Notes: generated from the sequence alone by a model not told the origin. DNA of 64,000 bases from Cricetomys ansorgei (GCA_026225945.1 JAMJFZ010004031.1:9126001-9190000); one strand, 5' to 3'. Numbered from the stretch's first letter, positions 21,241-31,640 are shown. Numbers and translations are program-made.

Positions 21241-21733
21241 ATAGTTAGGGGTGTGAGGACCTTACAGGGGGAAAATATCCTTAGAACAGAAGGTTTCTTC
21301 TTTTTTCTTTCACTGTTTTTGAGATCATTCAATGCTTAGTGATTTGACCTAGGAAACCAGTGTCTCAGTTTGGAGGATAAAGACAGCTTGTTCCCAGTGG
21401 GGAGAGTATTTGTCTTTCCTGTCTAAGGGAATCTTCTTTGAAGTGGGCAGGAGGAGTGAGAACAGGTGTATATGATCAGGATACATTGTATACATGTATG
21501 GACTTATCAAAGGACAAAGTTAAAATATTCTTTAAAAAGCATCCAAGGCAGGAAATCAAAATCCTAGAAGGTTCCAGTTAAATTCAGACAAGGTAAAGGG
21601 AGTTGAGTGGATTGAATGGTTCTTTCAACTAGTCTGGTGATCATTCACCTTTCCGGTGTCCCTTTTGTCTCAGCTTCTACGACACGCCCACTCTCTTCTG
21701 CTTATATTACCCTGTTAGTCTTTTGAAGTTTCT
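21241..21733. other. Unique non-coding DNA
   Basis: No gene or repeat is recognised. Confidence 0.4.
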
Positions 21734-21800
21734 TGGGTGGGTTTGTAACTCAGTGGTAGAGTGCATGTACAAAATCCTGGGTTTGATCCCTAGCACTGGA
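21734..21800 (+). mobile_element. ID-like element
   Basis: Forward tRNA-derived text: tttgtaactcagtggtagag (A box) and gggtttgatccctagcactg (B box). The termini are eroded, so it is an element and not a tRNA gene. Confidence 0.6.
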
Positions 21801-21914
21801 GAACATTTTCAATTTACAGTTTACTTCAGAATTATCTTTCATTTGTTATTGAAATTAGACAACACGTAGGTTTGCCTCTAAATACACAGGATCATTTCGT
21901 CAAAAAAATGTTGC

Positions 21915-22105
21915 TAAGTATCAGCTGACTCTCAGGCCCTGTGCTGATGCTTAGGATTCCACAGAAGACCTGGAGCTCAGGGTCTAGCTGGTGAACACTC
22001 ATGTACACAGAAACATATAAGGAGTTGTCTCAGGAGTTTACTGAGACAGGCACAGAGAATCCAGTGGGATGAGAAGAACAGCCAGTCGTGAGGCAGGGGG
22101 ACAGC
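21915..22105 (+). mobile_element. Probable ancient mammalian repeat
   Basis: Short blocks (caggccctgtgctgatgctt, ggagctcagggtctagctgg, acacagaaacatataaggag) in the same order as the unnamed mammal-wide repeat also suspected at 11.1 and 52.0 kb. Confidence 0.4.
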
Positions 22106-22198
22106 AGTAGGTGCGAAGGCAGGAAAAACTTCATCAATGACTAGTTCTCCTAGTTAATGGTCAATCTTCAACATTTAAGTAGGTAGCTCTTCCTAACA

Positions 22199-22431
22199 CA
22201 GTAGCTCTCAGCCTGCCTGTGCTGCTGTGACACTTTAATCCAGTTCCTCCTGTTGTGATGACCCCCACCCATAAAATTATTTCTGTTGCTACTTTATAAC
22301 TATAATTTTGCTACTGTTGTGAATCCTAATGTAAATCTGATACGCAGATAGTCTTAGGCAATCCTGTGAGCGGGCTGTTTGACCCCTTGTTGGACTCCTA
22401 GCGGTTGTGACCCGCAGGCTGAGAACCACTG
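22199..22431. mobile_element. Near-complete hAT-type element (URR1-like)
   Basis: Terminal inverted repeats CAGTAGCTCTCAGC and GCTGAGAACCACTG bound a 233-bp element. Eight-bp target duplications, tcctaaca (22191-22198) and ccctaaca (22432-22439), differ at one base. The interior (cccataaaattatttctgtt, gctactttataactataatt) matches the abundant non-autonomous rodent hAT family I know as URR1. It encodes no protein. Confidence 0.88.
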
Positions 22432-22439
22432 CCCTAACA

Positions 22440-23185
22440 CAAGACTCATTTTTACACTTTACCTTCATTGACTTAGAGGACTAGCAGTCTGACTGTGTTC
22501 TTTGACACATTAAGGACATACTCTGTGCACCGTGCTTCATTAATGTACTCACTGAGTTTATAACATTCAAATTATTAAATTTTATAATTCATACTATTCC
22601 AGTGTGTGTAGCAGGAAGCTTTGAAGAAGTTTGTTTTTGTGTTTTTTGTCATGTGCAGCTTTCCTTATGATTGCATGCCACTCGGACTTCTGAGAACTTT
22701 GCTTAGAGAGTAACTCAGAGAGCAGGAGAGGGGTGGGGTTGACAGCTGGTGGGCTGTTTTGTTGGATGCTAGTTCAGCTCTCTATTAGCTCCCTCTCTCC
22801 AAGCTTCAGACAGCCAAAAGGGGCTGTGAAATATTCCCCTCCCTTCCAAGACTGCCTACAAGAATAGTGAAGATTTCTTCCTTTCTATCCTTCCTTTCTC
22901 CTTCCTTAGCTAGAGGGTAAAAAAGCGTAGTAGCTACCGGTTGTAATGTGTTTTTAAAAATTGGCCACCTTTTTAAAACTATGTTTGGCTTTTATCAGAT
23001 ACGATTCAATTTAGTAAACACATACATGTTAAACGTTTATTTTTTAAGTCAGGTGTATCATCACACTCACTCCCAGCCAGTAGATCCTGGTTTAGTGTGT
23101 CAGTCCTCTGAAATTACTTGTTTCTCCTGGGCTAGCTCCACCCTTCATGTACTGGTGTATGAACTCTAGCTGCTTTCTTTCTTTT
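22440..23185. other. Unique non-coding DNA
   Basis: No repeat or exon is recognised. Pyrimidine-rich text lies at 22870-22905. Confidence 0.4.
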
Positions 23186-23189
23186 CTTT

Positions 23190-23386
23190 AAAATGAATAT
23201 ATTTATTTGGTGTCTGTGCACCACATGTGTGCCTGGTGTCCATGGAGACCAGATGATAGCATTGGATCCTCGGAACGAGAGTTACAGATGGTGGTGGTAA
23301 GCTACCTGGTGGGTGCTGGGAATCAAATCCAGCCTCTCTGGAAGGGCAGACAGTGCTCTTATCTGGTGAGCCAAACTGTTCTGCTT
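23190..23386 (-). mobile_element. B2 SINE
   Basis: Reverse B2: atatatttatttggtgtctg, ccatggagaccagatgatag, tgggtgctgggaatcaaatc, cagacagtgctcttatctgg. Confidence 0.92.
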
Positions 23387-24560
23387 TTGAATAGTAAGTA
23401 GAGAACTATAATATCAAATACTGAGATATTTTAGGCTTTGAAATTTGTTTTCCTAATCTTTATAGTTTTGTAGCCTAAAAGTAATTTGACAATAGCTTTG
23501 ATTCTTTAGTTTTTAGTGACCTGCTTTTATAGAGCCCTCTCAAAGCATTTAACTTCGTTTCCATAATTTGAAGTTGTTTTGTTGTTGTTGAGGTTTTGTG
23601 TGTGTGTGTGTGTGTTCATATTTCATTGTTTAAAGTAATAACATAAACATGTTTTAGAACAAATAAATGAATGACTACACACATAACTCAGGTGTTCTGT
23701 ATTCATTTTTTAAGTACTAGTGGTGACCTGGTAAGTGTATTTCACATCAGTAAATTCGTACAAAGACCTGGGATTTGGGAATGGCTCAGTTAAGGAGCAG
23801 CCTGCTAGCTCTGGGTGTACACTGTCATCAGGGCTGTTGGAGAGAGATGAAGGATGTCGGTTCATCCAGAGAGCTGATTAGGCAGTGCTCTGTGAAGGGA
23901 GCTTCTGTTGTAGTAAAATTTTGTTGGATTGAGTTTCGGGGTCCACCAGTAGGGTTTGGAAATCTCATGCCCTTAAGCTTTGGCTGTTACGGTTTGAGTG
24001 TTGAGGATACCTGGCCTGCATCTAAAGCTCTCCCGCTTACACTCAGTGTTAATGGCCCACAAAGTTCATGTTACATATTTAATCGGCCATCACTGAGCTA
24101 ATTGAAAGCCATTTGAGCATATCCTTTTCTGTGGCTAAAACAAGGAGATAGATTGAGAAAGTGTCTAAGCTAATCTAAAAAGACATTTTCTTTCCCTAGC
24201 TCAGGATAACATTTGAAGACTCCAAGAACCTCTCCCTAAGTTGTAACTCCGTATTTTCTGCATCACACAGAACTCAAAAGATATATGGTGGAGCCAGAAA
24301 AGGATATGGCAAGAAAGAGTACTTAGGTTGAAACTAAGACCCTCCTTCTCCTCGCTAAAGATTCCAAACATAAAAGGCATGGGGGCTATCCTGCTAGACA
24401 GCGCGGTAAAGCTAGATGGGTGCTTCCCTAGGTTGATGGTTTTTATCCTGGTCTGTAGGCTGAACTCTTAAGAAGTCTATTCCTTTTCAAAATTCCTATT
24501 TTTCAGGGATGGTGTGGCCAGCAAAGAGGTGGATTATCTGCTGTAAAACATATGCAAACT
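23387..24560. other. Unique non-coding DNA
   Basis: Only a short (TG)n at 23596-23616 is recognised. The plus frame of 108 codons at 23775-24101 has no identifiable domain. Confidence 0.4.
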
Positions 24561-24725
24561 GGGACTAGGGGGTGATGGTTCAGCGGCTAGGAGTATTTGC
24601 TGTTCTGGCAGAGGGTCAGAATTCGGTTCTCAGCATACATGTCAGGCGCACAGCTGCCTGTAACCCCAGCACTAAGGGGATCTGGTGCCTTCTTGTGGGC
24701 TTTACAGACATCTACACATACATCT

Positions 24726-24759
<34 letters not shown>

Positions 24760-24783
24760 CTAATAAGAATAACTCTTTTAAAA
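24561..24783 (+). mobile_element. B2 SINE with (CA)n
   Basis: Forward, diverged B2: ggggtgatggttcagcggct, tgctgttctggcagagggtc, taaccccagcactaagggga. A (CA)n run at 24728-24758 precedes a short A-rich end. Confidence 0.82.
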
Positions 24784-24946
24784 GTTGAAGATCACTGTGG
24801 CGTTTCTCTTGACTTCTCTATTTTTCTGAATTTTCTAAGGTTTCCTTTTGCAGTTATATGGAGGGACCAATAATGCCACAGAGAGAAACCAATCAATTCT
24901 ACAAACAGGGCTTTTTTTTTTTTCTTTTTTTTCTTTTTTCTTTTCA

Positions 24947-25140
24947 CGATGGTAAATCTCAACGTCAAATTAAGAGATCTAGAGTCAGCCTCTGTGGTAT
25001 TAGTCTTGATTGGGTTAATTGAAGTGGGAAGACCTGTCAGTTGTGAGCAACTCCCTAGGGTGGGATCCCGAACTGTATAAAAAGAAGAAAATAAACTGAG
25101 CCAAGAATCTGGTTCCATCCTGCCTGTGTTCTGAGAAACC
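24947..25140 (+). mobile_element. MaLR 5' LTR (3'-truncated)
   Basis: Starts cgatggtaaatctcaacgtc, which aligns with the start of the 3' LTR at 26746. The shared blocks are gagatctagagtca, gaagtgggaagacc, gggtgggatcccgaac and gtataaaaagaag (TATA region). Confidence 0.65.
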
Positions 25141-26745
25141 AAGTAAAGTTGAACTTAAGGGGAATGGACCAATTTGTTTGGCAAAGGAAATTCGAGCCGA
25201 GAAGACCATTCGGGCTGATACTTGAAAAGCAGCTGTGCCTGTTAAAGCGATCATCACCACTGAAGAGAAACAGTGAGGATGTCCTGAGGCCAGACCCCCA
25301 CCCATCAGAGGAAGCTTCGTCTTCTGAAGATCCGAACTTATTTGGAGAATGTCACAGAGATGGTAACTGAAGGGTCCCTTGCCCTGCTGACGCAGCCTAG
25401 GGTCAGCGCACATCTGGTCAAAGGAGGCCACATCTCAAGCTGGCATCGGAAGGTGGCAGTGTCACACCTGTGACACTAGTTTTAGTGGAATCTTGTTTCT
25501 GTTTCAGAGAGCAACTGAGGCCAGGGAATGTGTGGCAGGGTCAGAGTCCCTTGCAAAGAGACCCTGACGGGACATTGTGTAAATCTGTGAAGGTGAAGCC
25601 CAAGTTGCAGTGAAAATCCCAGGATGCTGGTATAGCAGTACACTACTGTGTAGTTCACCAAGAAAGACACGGAGGCATTTTCATAGGTGCCAACCCTGCC
25701 AGAACTCAGCAGAGGAAACCACCTGTCATGGCAAGTGCCATACTGGACAGTGGAACCCAAATCATCTGATATCAGGGGCTTTTATTGATACAGAAGCTCC
25801 TCAGCTGTTCTCTCGATACAAAAACTCTCTCCTCTCATCCAAAGGCGTATTTGCTTAACGAAGGAAACCTGTAGCTTATTCTCATCCCACAACCCTTTAG
25901 CAGCTGAGCTATGTCACCTTTACGGTGGGGAAACTCGGGGCCTAAGGGAAGTGTTCTCTCCTGTTGCCTGAGACTGTGGGAGAGAGGGCTACAAGAATCC
26001 TTCCACAGCAACTCTCCTCTTCCACAAGGGCTCTGCCAGGAAGCAGTGAGCACATACAGACCATGAGAAAGCAACCATCTTAATCATAGATTTACATAAG
26101 GCCCAACACCTATAGATAATAAAACTGCCAAGGCTTGGGCAGCCCTTCCCCCAACAGTGCACAAAACAATTATTATAAACATAACTAGAAACAAGCTTCT
26201 CCAACATACTGGAAACACCGGGACCAAGGGACATCCATTGTGGAAAGCTCCAAGCATGGGATGGGATAAGCCGAAAAGAAAAGCTATGAGTGTTGGAGAA
26301 GGCAGAGCTGGAGCGGTGAGAATTACCTAAGCCATGTGGAGCCAAGCCAGTTTCATCATGGGTCCCAGGTGCCAGGCATGGAGCTGCAGGCCTTGGTGTT
26401 TGTCTTGCTGGAACTTGTTCTGATCATTCCTTACTATGCTTTGAGTTTTTAGAACCGGAATACTTATTCTGTGTCATTGTATATTCCAGTGTGTAATTTG
26501 TTTTTTGTTTGTTTGTTTTTTTTTTTAGTTTAGTTTATGGGAACTTACAGTTAACAGACTGTCCTGAGTCGCAAATGAAATGTGGACTTTGGACTTTCAA
26601 GCAGTCGGAATTGTTAATGACTGTTGAAGGTGGATTGTATTTTGTATTGTGTTACGGGATGAATAGGAGACTTTTGAGGATAAGTAATGGGAGGTTATAA
26701 TTTAAGTCGTGTGTCTGGGTATCAAGTTGACAAGGGCTGGATTCG
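25141..26745 (+). mobile_element. MaLR internal region
   Basis: The right half carries hallmark MaLR internal sequence: catggagctgcaggccttgg, tgtttgtcttgctggaactt, taatttgttttttgtttgtt, gtggactttggactttcaag and gttgaaggtggattgtattt, ending with tcaagttgacaagggctgga just before the 3' LTR. MaLR elements carry no functional pol, and I see no protein here. The left half (25141-26300) is assigned mainly by its position between the LTRs. Confidence 0.65.
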
Positions 26746-27065
26746 CGATGGTTAATCCCAGTTGTTAACTTGATGAGATCCAGAGTCAAGTGGCCTCTGG
26801 AGGAAGTGAAGTGGGAAGGCCTGCTAACTCACCGCAGATGGCGTCATTGCCTGGGGTGGGATCCTGGACGGTATAAAAGAGAAGCTGGGTATAAGCTTTC
26901 ATGGCTCTCCGCTTCTTGTCTGTTGACACAATGTGACCAGCTGCCTCTTGCTCCTGCCGCAGACTTTCCCGCCACCATGAACTAGAACTTTGGACTGGAA
27001 GCCCTTTCTCCCCGTGCCGCTCTTGTTATTGCATTCTATCACTGTAACGGGGAAGTCACTAAGAC
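26746..27065 (+). mobile_element. MaLR 3' LTR
   Basis: Begins cgatggttaatcccagttgt, contains gggtgggatcctggacggta with a TATA box (tataaaag, about 26872) and ends near agtcactaagac. It is co-linear with the 5' LTR at 24947, showing one proviral-type unit of about 2.1 kb. Confidence 0.75.
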
Positions 27066-27410
27066 TGTCACAGGGTGGTTTACAAAGAATAGATGTCTAT
27101 TTGGGACAGGATTCTAGAGGTTGTGAAACCCAAGAGCACGATGCTGACATCTGCTTGACGTGTGGTGAGGGCCTTCTGGTTGAGTCGTCACATGATGAGG
27201 GGGAGTCCCGTCACATGGCAAGCACAGAATGCGTGCTAGCTAGAATCTCTCCTCCTCTCCTCCTAGTCACCAGAGCCATCATGGAGATCCATCCTCATAG
27301 CCTCATCTCATCCTAAGTATTTGCCAGAAGCCCTGCTTCCAGAGACTAGTAACAGAAGTTTGGGGATTAAATTTCTAAATCATGAATCTTTGAGAAATGT
27401 ATTCAAACAG
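27066..27410 (-). mobile_element. MLT1/MST-type MaLR LTR
   Basis: Reverse landmarks: cagggtggtttacaaagaat, aagagcacgatgctgacatc, ggtgagggccttctggttga, ttggggattaaatttctaaa and a degenerate tattcaaacagtaaca. It abuts the preceding LTR end directly. Confidence 0.7.
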
Positions 27411-27675
27411 TAACAGGGCATAACAGGGAGTTTTTGCTGTCTTCAGCCTCCCACTGTCGATGTGAGCAGTGACCTGGCTCTCAGGGACTGTTGCACGGTA
27501 GCCAGACTCACAGAGCACTCATAAGTGAGTAGAATTCCGGTTTGGAATAAGGACATTTATACCTGTTGGCCAATAGACTCATGTTTCCTCTCCAGGATCC
27601 TCAGTGCTAAATCCTAGGTACTTAAGGAACCGTGGTATTAGCTAGAAAATGGTCAGCATAATCTCAGTTCCCTTC

Positions 27676-27740
27676 GTCTTGGCCGAGATGGAGACTGGAG
27701 CCTTCCGCATGCCAGGGGAGTGCTCTACCTCCAGCCCCAG
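27676..27740 (-). mobile_element. ID-like fragment
   Basis: Reverse of an ID body: ggagccttccgcatgccagg, ggagtgctctacctccagcc. It is diverged. Confidence 0.5.
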
Positions 27741-27776
27741 AAGATGTTTGAAGACCTCAAAATATGAAAAGAGAAA

Positions 27777-28455
27777 GGGGTATCATGTGTCTCTCACACT
27801 CACGTGTTGAAGTCTTAACCCCTGGTACTTTAGAAAAATGAAATTTTCAGGGCTAGGGAAATGGCTCCAAGGTTGGGAGCATGTGCTGCTCTTGCAGAAG
27901 TCCTGGGTTTGATTCCCAGCACCCACATGGTGGCTCACAACCATCAGTAACTCCACTTCTAAGGGATCTGACAGCCTCTTCTGTACTGTTCCGGCATCAG
28001 ACATTCATACGGTTCACAGATATACATACAGGCAAAACACTCACACATATTTAAAAAACTAAAATAAATGTGTTTTTTAAGAAAATAAATTTATTTGGAA
28101 ATCCAGTCATTGCTGATGTAACTAGCTAACATACTCAAGATCTGAGTTGAGTAGAGTGGGCGTAGTTCCAATATGACTTGGTGAGTTTTTTCTTGTGGAA
28201 AGAAAAAATTGGACATAGACACCCAAAAAGGATGGTCTTCCTGTGAAGATGAAGCAGAGAGTGGGTGATATATCTATAAGCCAAAAGTTACAGCAAACTC
28301 CCAGAACCTGGGGAGGGGCAGGGAGCAGATTCTTCCTCGAAGCTCTCAGGAGCTAACTCTACTGATAACCTTCATCTCGGACTTCCAGCCTCCAGTACAA
28401 TGACACAGCAAATTGTCTAAGCCATCTAGTTTATGGTATTTTGTCCCAGCAAATG
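27777..28455 (+). mobile_element. MLT1-type LTR split by a B2
   Basis: Left part 27777-27846: acgtgttgaagtcttaaccc, ctggtactttagaa. Right part 28080-28455: taaatttatttggaaatcca, ccaatatgacttggtgagtt, attggacatagacacc, catctcggacttccagcctc, ctagtttatggtattttgtc. The two halves are contiguous in the MLT1 consensus. Confidence 0.8.
27849..28079 (+). mobile_element. B2 SINE nested in MLT1
   Basis: Forward B2: ggctagggaaatggctccaa, gtgctgctcttgcagaagtc, gggtttgattcccagcaccc, ggtggctcacaaccatcagt. It is flanked by related gaaaa(t)gaaattt-type sequence on both sides, a likely target duplication. Confidence 0.93.
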
Positions 28456-28459
28456 CATA

Positions 28460-28800
28460 CAGATGGTTTTGAGGGCTATTCACATGGCAGAGCTTGACAA
28501 ATGACCTTACGAGACTATCTAGTGACAGAATGATTGGTAGTCTCTTTGTTTCTTAGCCAGTACTGGAAAAACATTTCCCAGTCGTTGGGTTAACCCCTAA
28601 GGGTTAATCCCACCCTCTTCTTTCCTCCACCCCCATCCCAAAATCCAAGAAGCTCTTCTGCTGTGTTAAGATCACTTACTGTGCCTCAGTTCTCGTAATC
28701 ACACTCTGGTTACATCACCTCCCGTCGTGTCTGTCCTGTTTACAGTGTTCGCATCGCTCCCAGACTAGTCCAGTTCCAGTAAATGGAGGAATCACCCAGA
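28460..28800. other. Unique non-coding DNA
   Basis: No repeat or exon is recognised. Confidence 0.4.
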
Positions 28801-28802
28801 CC

Positions 28803-28979
28803 CAGGACTAGTTTATTTTATTATTTTATTTTATTTTATTTTTGTATTTTCAAGACAAGCTTTCTCTGTATAGTCCTAGCTGTCCTGGAACTCATTTTTG
28901 AAGATCAGGCTGGCCTTGAACTCAGATCTCCCTGCCTCTGCCTCTCGAGAGCTGGGATTAAAGGCTGTCCCGCCATGTT
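28803..28979 (-). mobile_element. B1 SINE
   Basis: Reverse B1: (TTTTA)n tail at 28803-28845, then agctttctctgtatagtcct, gatcaggctggccttgaact, agctgggattaaaggctgt. Confidence 0.93.
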
Positions 28980-29032
28980 TTTAAGTTAAGTGTCTTTAAA
29001 GGAACTTTAAGTTGGATTCAAATGGCCATTTT

Positions 29033-29046
29033 CTCTCTTTTTCTGC

Positions 29047-29081
<35 letters not shown>

Positions 29082-29103
29082 TTCTTCTTTCTTTCTTTTC
29101 TTT

Positions 29104-29138
<35 letters not shown>

Positions 29139-29228
29139 GCCTTTCTTTCTTTCTTTCCTTCTTCCTTCCTTCCTTTCTCTCTCTCTCTCTTTCTTTCTTC
29201 CTTTCTTTCCTCTCTCTTCCCTTTTTTA
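29033..29228. repeat. (CTTT)n/(CCTT)n polypyrimidine tract
   Basis: About 195 bp of almost pure pyrimidine on the plus strand. The leucine/phenylalanine/serine-rich and lysine/arginine/glutamate-rich frames read through it are artefacts. Confidence 0.97.
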
Positions 29229-29855
29229 TTTTAACAAATATGACCATTGATCCCAGGAAATCTTGTTTTACTTGCTTAACCCTGTTTTCATCAGAATTGA
29301 AGTCCCTTACTATTAAAGCCAAAACACCTAAAGGGTTCTCTGATCCAGTTACTTTTGTCAAATAGTTTTTACTTGGCTTATTTTTAAAACTGGAAACATA
29401 AAGTGCCTGTGTCCTGTAATAGTTTGTGTCTCTCTTGGTTTGGAGATATTAATTTATTCATGTTCAACCAAAAAGGCAAAGTGTGCAGTAGTAATCACAG
29501 TTTGAGGTGGACCCAGCTCTACAGACATAGAAGGAATGTGGAGATGGTTGGAGTTTGTCCCCATCCATTTAAACTAGTTTAATTAGAAGTTCTCTGTTTG
29601 GCTTGTGTTCTTTTGAGCCATACCATTTAGTAAATTAAATGCAATGAAAGTTGAGTGTAAAAAAAAAAAAGAGGAAGGAAAAGTAAAGTAAAATTATACT
29701 CCTTGTCCTTCCAGGTTTTGTTTTGAAGATCTGTGCTGGTGCCCAGGAATAAACACATTAAGTTCACAGATGCTATTAACCTCACTGGTTTTCTGTTTAT
29801 GCCTGCAAGTGTCTTTTCTTGTTAACCTGTGTACTTGTGCTCACTATAGAACAAT
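29229..29855. other. Unique non-coding DNA
   Basis: No repeat or exon is recognised. A short poly-A lies at 29660-29671. Confidence 0.4.
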
Positions 29856-29859
29856 AGAG

Positions 29860-29985
29860 TATAATGAATACCTAAGAGCTGAGTTTTGGAATCAGCCTAC
29901 ACGCCCAGTGATGGATGAGTATAAAGAAATGTAGTATTCATACATAGTTGAGAATTATTCTGTCTTAAAGGTAGAATTGAGTATG
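29860..29985 (+). mobile_element. Old L1 3'-region fragment
   Basis: cctacacgcccagtgatgga, tgagtataaagaaatgtagt and gagaattattctgtcttaaa match the L1M segment describing 'predicted and observed dosage' in many mammals, in order. Confidence 0.65.
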
Positions 29986-30185
29986 AGGTTGCCATCCATC
30001 ATGGCGGAGGGTAGAGCAGAACAGCTCCCATCATGGCGGACCCCAGCTTCTTTCTTAGAGTGCAATCTGGGTTCTAAGCTCTAGAGACTATTGCTTAAGG
30101 ATTCCAGCTCTTTTAGGATTTAGGCCACTGTGGGTGAGGGGGAAGGAAAGGGAGGAAGAGCTAAAGGTAGAAAGGTTACCAGGGG

Positions 30186-30306
30186 CTGGGCGGCACTCGC
30201 CTTTAATCCCAAGGCTCAGGAGGCAGAGGTGGGAGTTTGAACTCAGTGCTCTGAGTTTAGGGCCAGCCTGGTCTACAGAACCGAGTTCCAGGACACCCAG
30301 GTTGTA
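30186..30306 (+). mobile_element. B1 SINE
   Basis: Forward B1: gggctgggcggcactcgcct, ttaatcccaaggctcaggag, ggccagcctggtctacagaa. A short internal duplication (ctcagtgctctgagttt) lies at 30242-30258. Confidence 0.9.
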
Positions 30307-30410
30307 AGGGATAATATTGTCCCTTACAAGGGCACATCAAGGTCAATAGCTTCTACTCTGAGTGAAACAGGGAGCCGTTGAAGAGTTTTTGCAGGGGCAT
30401 GATCTGACTT

Positions 30411-30454
30411 TGTGTGTGTGTGTGTGTGTGTGTGTGTCTGTGTGTGTGTGTGTA
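30411..30454. repeat. (TG)n microsatellite
   Basis: About 21 TG units with one tctg interruption. Confidence 0.95.
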
Positions 30455-30461
30455 TAAGCTA

Positions 30462-30726
30462 TTTTTTTTTGTTTTTTGTTCTCTTTTATTATTTTTTTCA
30501 TATAATATATTTTGATCATGTTTCCCCCTTCCCTCAACCCTTCAAAGATCCTTCTCACCAGCCTCCCAAAACAATTTTATGTTCTCTAAAACAACAACAA
30601 CCAAAAGAAAACAGAGCCAGACACAAAACAAAAAAAGCCCACAAATAACAAACAAACAAAAACATGGAGTTTGTTTTGTATAAGCCAACTACTGCTGCGC
30701 AGGGGGCCCGCCCTGGGGTGTGATTG
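30462..30726 (-). mobile_element. Rodent L1 3' UTR, 3' part
   Basis: Read on the minus strand it ends with ...atatattatatgaaaaaa and an A-rich tail at 30462, preceded by catgatcaaaatat, ggtgagaaggatctttgaag, an A/C-rich bridge and aaacaaactccatgtttttg, then agtagttggcttatac. This is the order of the rodent-specific L1 3' UTR. Confidence 0.85.
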
Positions 30727-31178
30727 CGTGATGGCTGTTTTTGGTTGTCAACTTTACCATATCTGGAATTAACTAAAATCCAAAAATGGAGGGTATTACC
30801 TGTGAGGGATTTTTTTTTTTTCTCTAGTCTTGCTTAATTTGAAGTAGGTAGAGCCACCTCTAATCTGGACCTTTGAGGTAGGAGGACATGTGCCTTTAAT
30901 TCGGGTCTTGAGGCTGGAAGACACACCTCAGTCTGGGCCACACTTTCTGCTGGAAGCCTACATAAGGACATGGATGAAGGAAGCGTTTTCTCTTTGCCTG
31001 ATTGCCCCCGCCTCGCTAGCAAGCCTATTCCTTCATTTTCATTAGAACCTACTGAAGACCAGCCGAGACATCCAGCCTCGTGGGCTGAGCAACTACTGGA
31101 TTCTGGGACTTTCTGTTCACAGCCAGACATTGTTGGATTAGTTGAATTGCAGCCTGTAAGTGATTTGAATAAATACCT

Positions 31179-31211
<33 letters not shown>

Positions 31212-31264
31212 GAGAGAGGTTTATTCTATAAGTTCCGTTACTCTGGAGAACCCTAACTAACACA
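30727..31264 (+). mobile_element. ERVL-type LTR with 5-bp target duplication
   Basis: 538 bp from cgtgatggctg to ..aactaacaca, with perfect duplications gattg at 30722-30726 and 31265-31269. Internal landmarks: gtcttgaggctggaagacac, a TATA-like acataaggaca near 30959, tccagcctcgtgggctgag, aataaa at about 31169. It interrupts the rodent L1, because L1 sequence resumes exactly after the second gattg. The family resembles RMER15 or MT/ORR1-class, but the name is uncertain. Confidence 0.85.
31177..31217. repeat. (CT)n(AT)n(AG)n palindrome
   Basis: tctctctctc runs into alternating AT and then agagagagg, so the ends are self-complementary. It lies near the 3' end of the LTR. Confidence 0.9.
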
Positions 31265-31390
31265 GATTGATATACCCATTAATACTTCATCGGAGAAAAC
31301 TGATCTTCCTTTTGCCAGCAGGTATCAGTTGCAGACAGCTTCTTGGTTAGGGGTGAGACCCAGTGTCTACTTCCTTCTCTCAGTGCTGGG
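31265..31390 (-). mobile_element. Rodent L1 3' UTR, 5' continuation
   Basis: On the minus strand: agcactgagagaagg, accaagaagctgtctgcaac, tgatacctgctggcaaaagg, then atcagttttctccg. It is continuous with 30462-30726 once the LTR is removed. Confidence 0.82.
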
Positions 31391-31640
31391 CTGACTTACA
31401 TTTTAAAACTATCCCTCAGGCTGCTGTACAGGGAGCAAACATTGAAGCCAAGGGACTGCTTAGTGGTGATTTCAGTCATCCAGATGAGAGCTGGGGATAG
31501 TTGACGATGGGCAAGTAGCACTGTAGGAGAGGATTGATCCTGGGTATATTTTGAGGATAGAACCAATTTTCTAACAGGTGGGATGTCCAATATTGGGAAA
31601 CAGAGATATCAAAATAGTCAGGGTAAATCTGGTAATTCTT

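Larger units (their letters stand above)
30308..31640 (+). mobile_element. Ancient mammalian repeat, split by L1 and LTR
   Basis: Left part 30308-30410 (gggagccgttgaagagtttt, tgcaggggcatgatctgact) and right part 31391-31640 (ttttaaaactatccctcagg, ctgctgtacagggagcaaac, tcatccagatgagagctggg, gatcctgggtatattttgag) are consecutive in the unnamed mammal-wide repeat. The L1 and then the ERVL-type LTR inserted between them. Confidence 0.55.

Noticed and set aside
21734..21800. tRNA-like A and B boxes
   Set aside because: Intact tRNA folding is absent and the sequence matches an ID-type SINE, so it is not called as a tRNA gene.
28996..29365. Open frames rich in Leu/Ser/Phe or Lys/Arg/Glu
   Set aside because: Translations of the (CTTT)n polypyrimidine tract.
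30397..31212. Promoter, coding frame and poly(A) signal suggesting a gene near 30.8-31.2 kb
   Set aside because: The signals belong to the ERVL-type LTR bounded by gattg duplications. The 98- and 80-codon frames inside are unremarkable.
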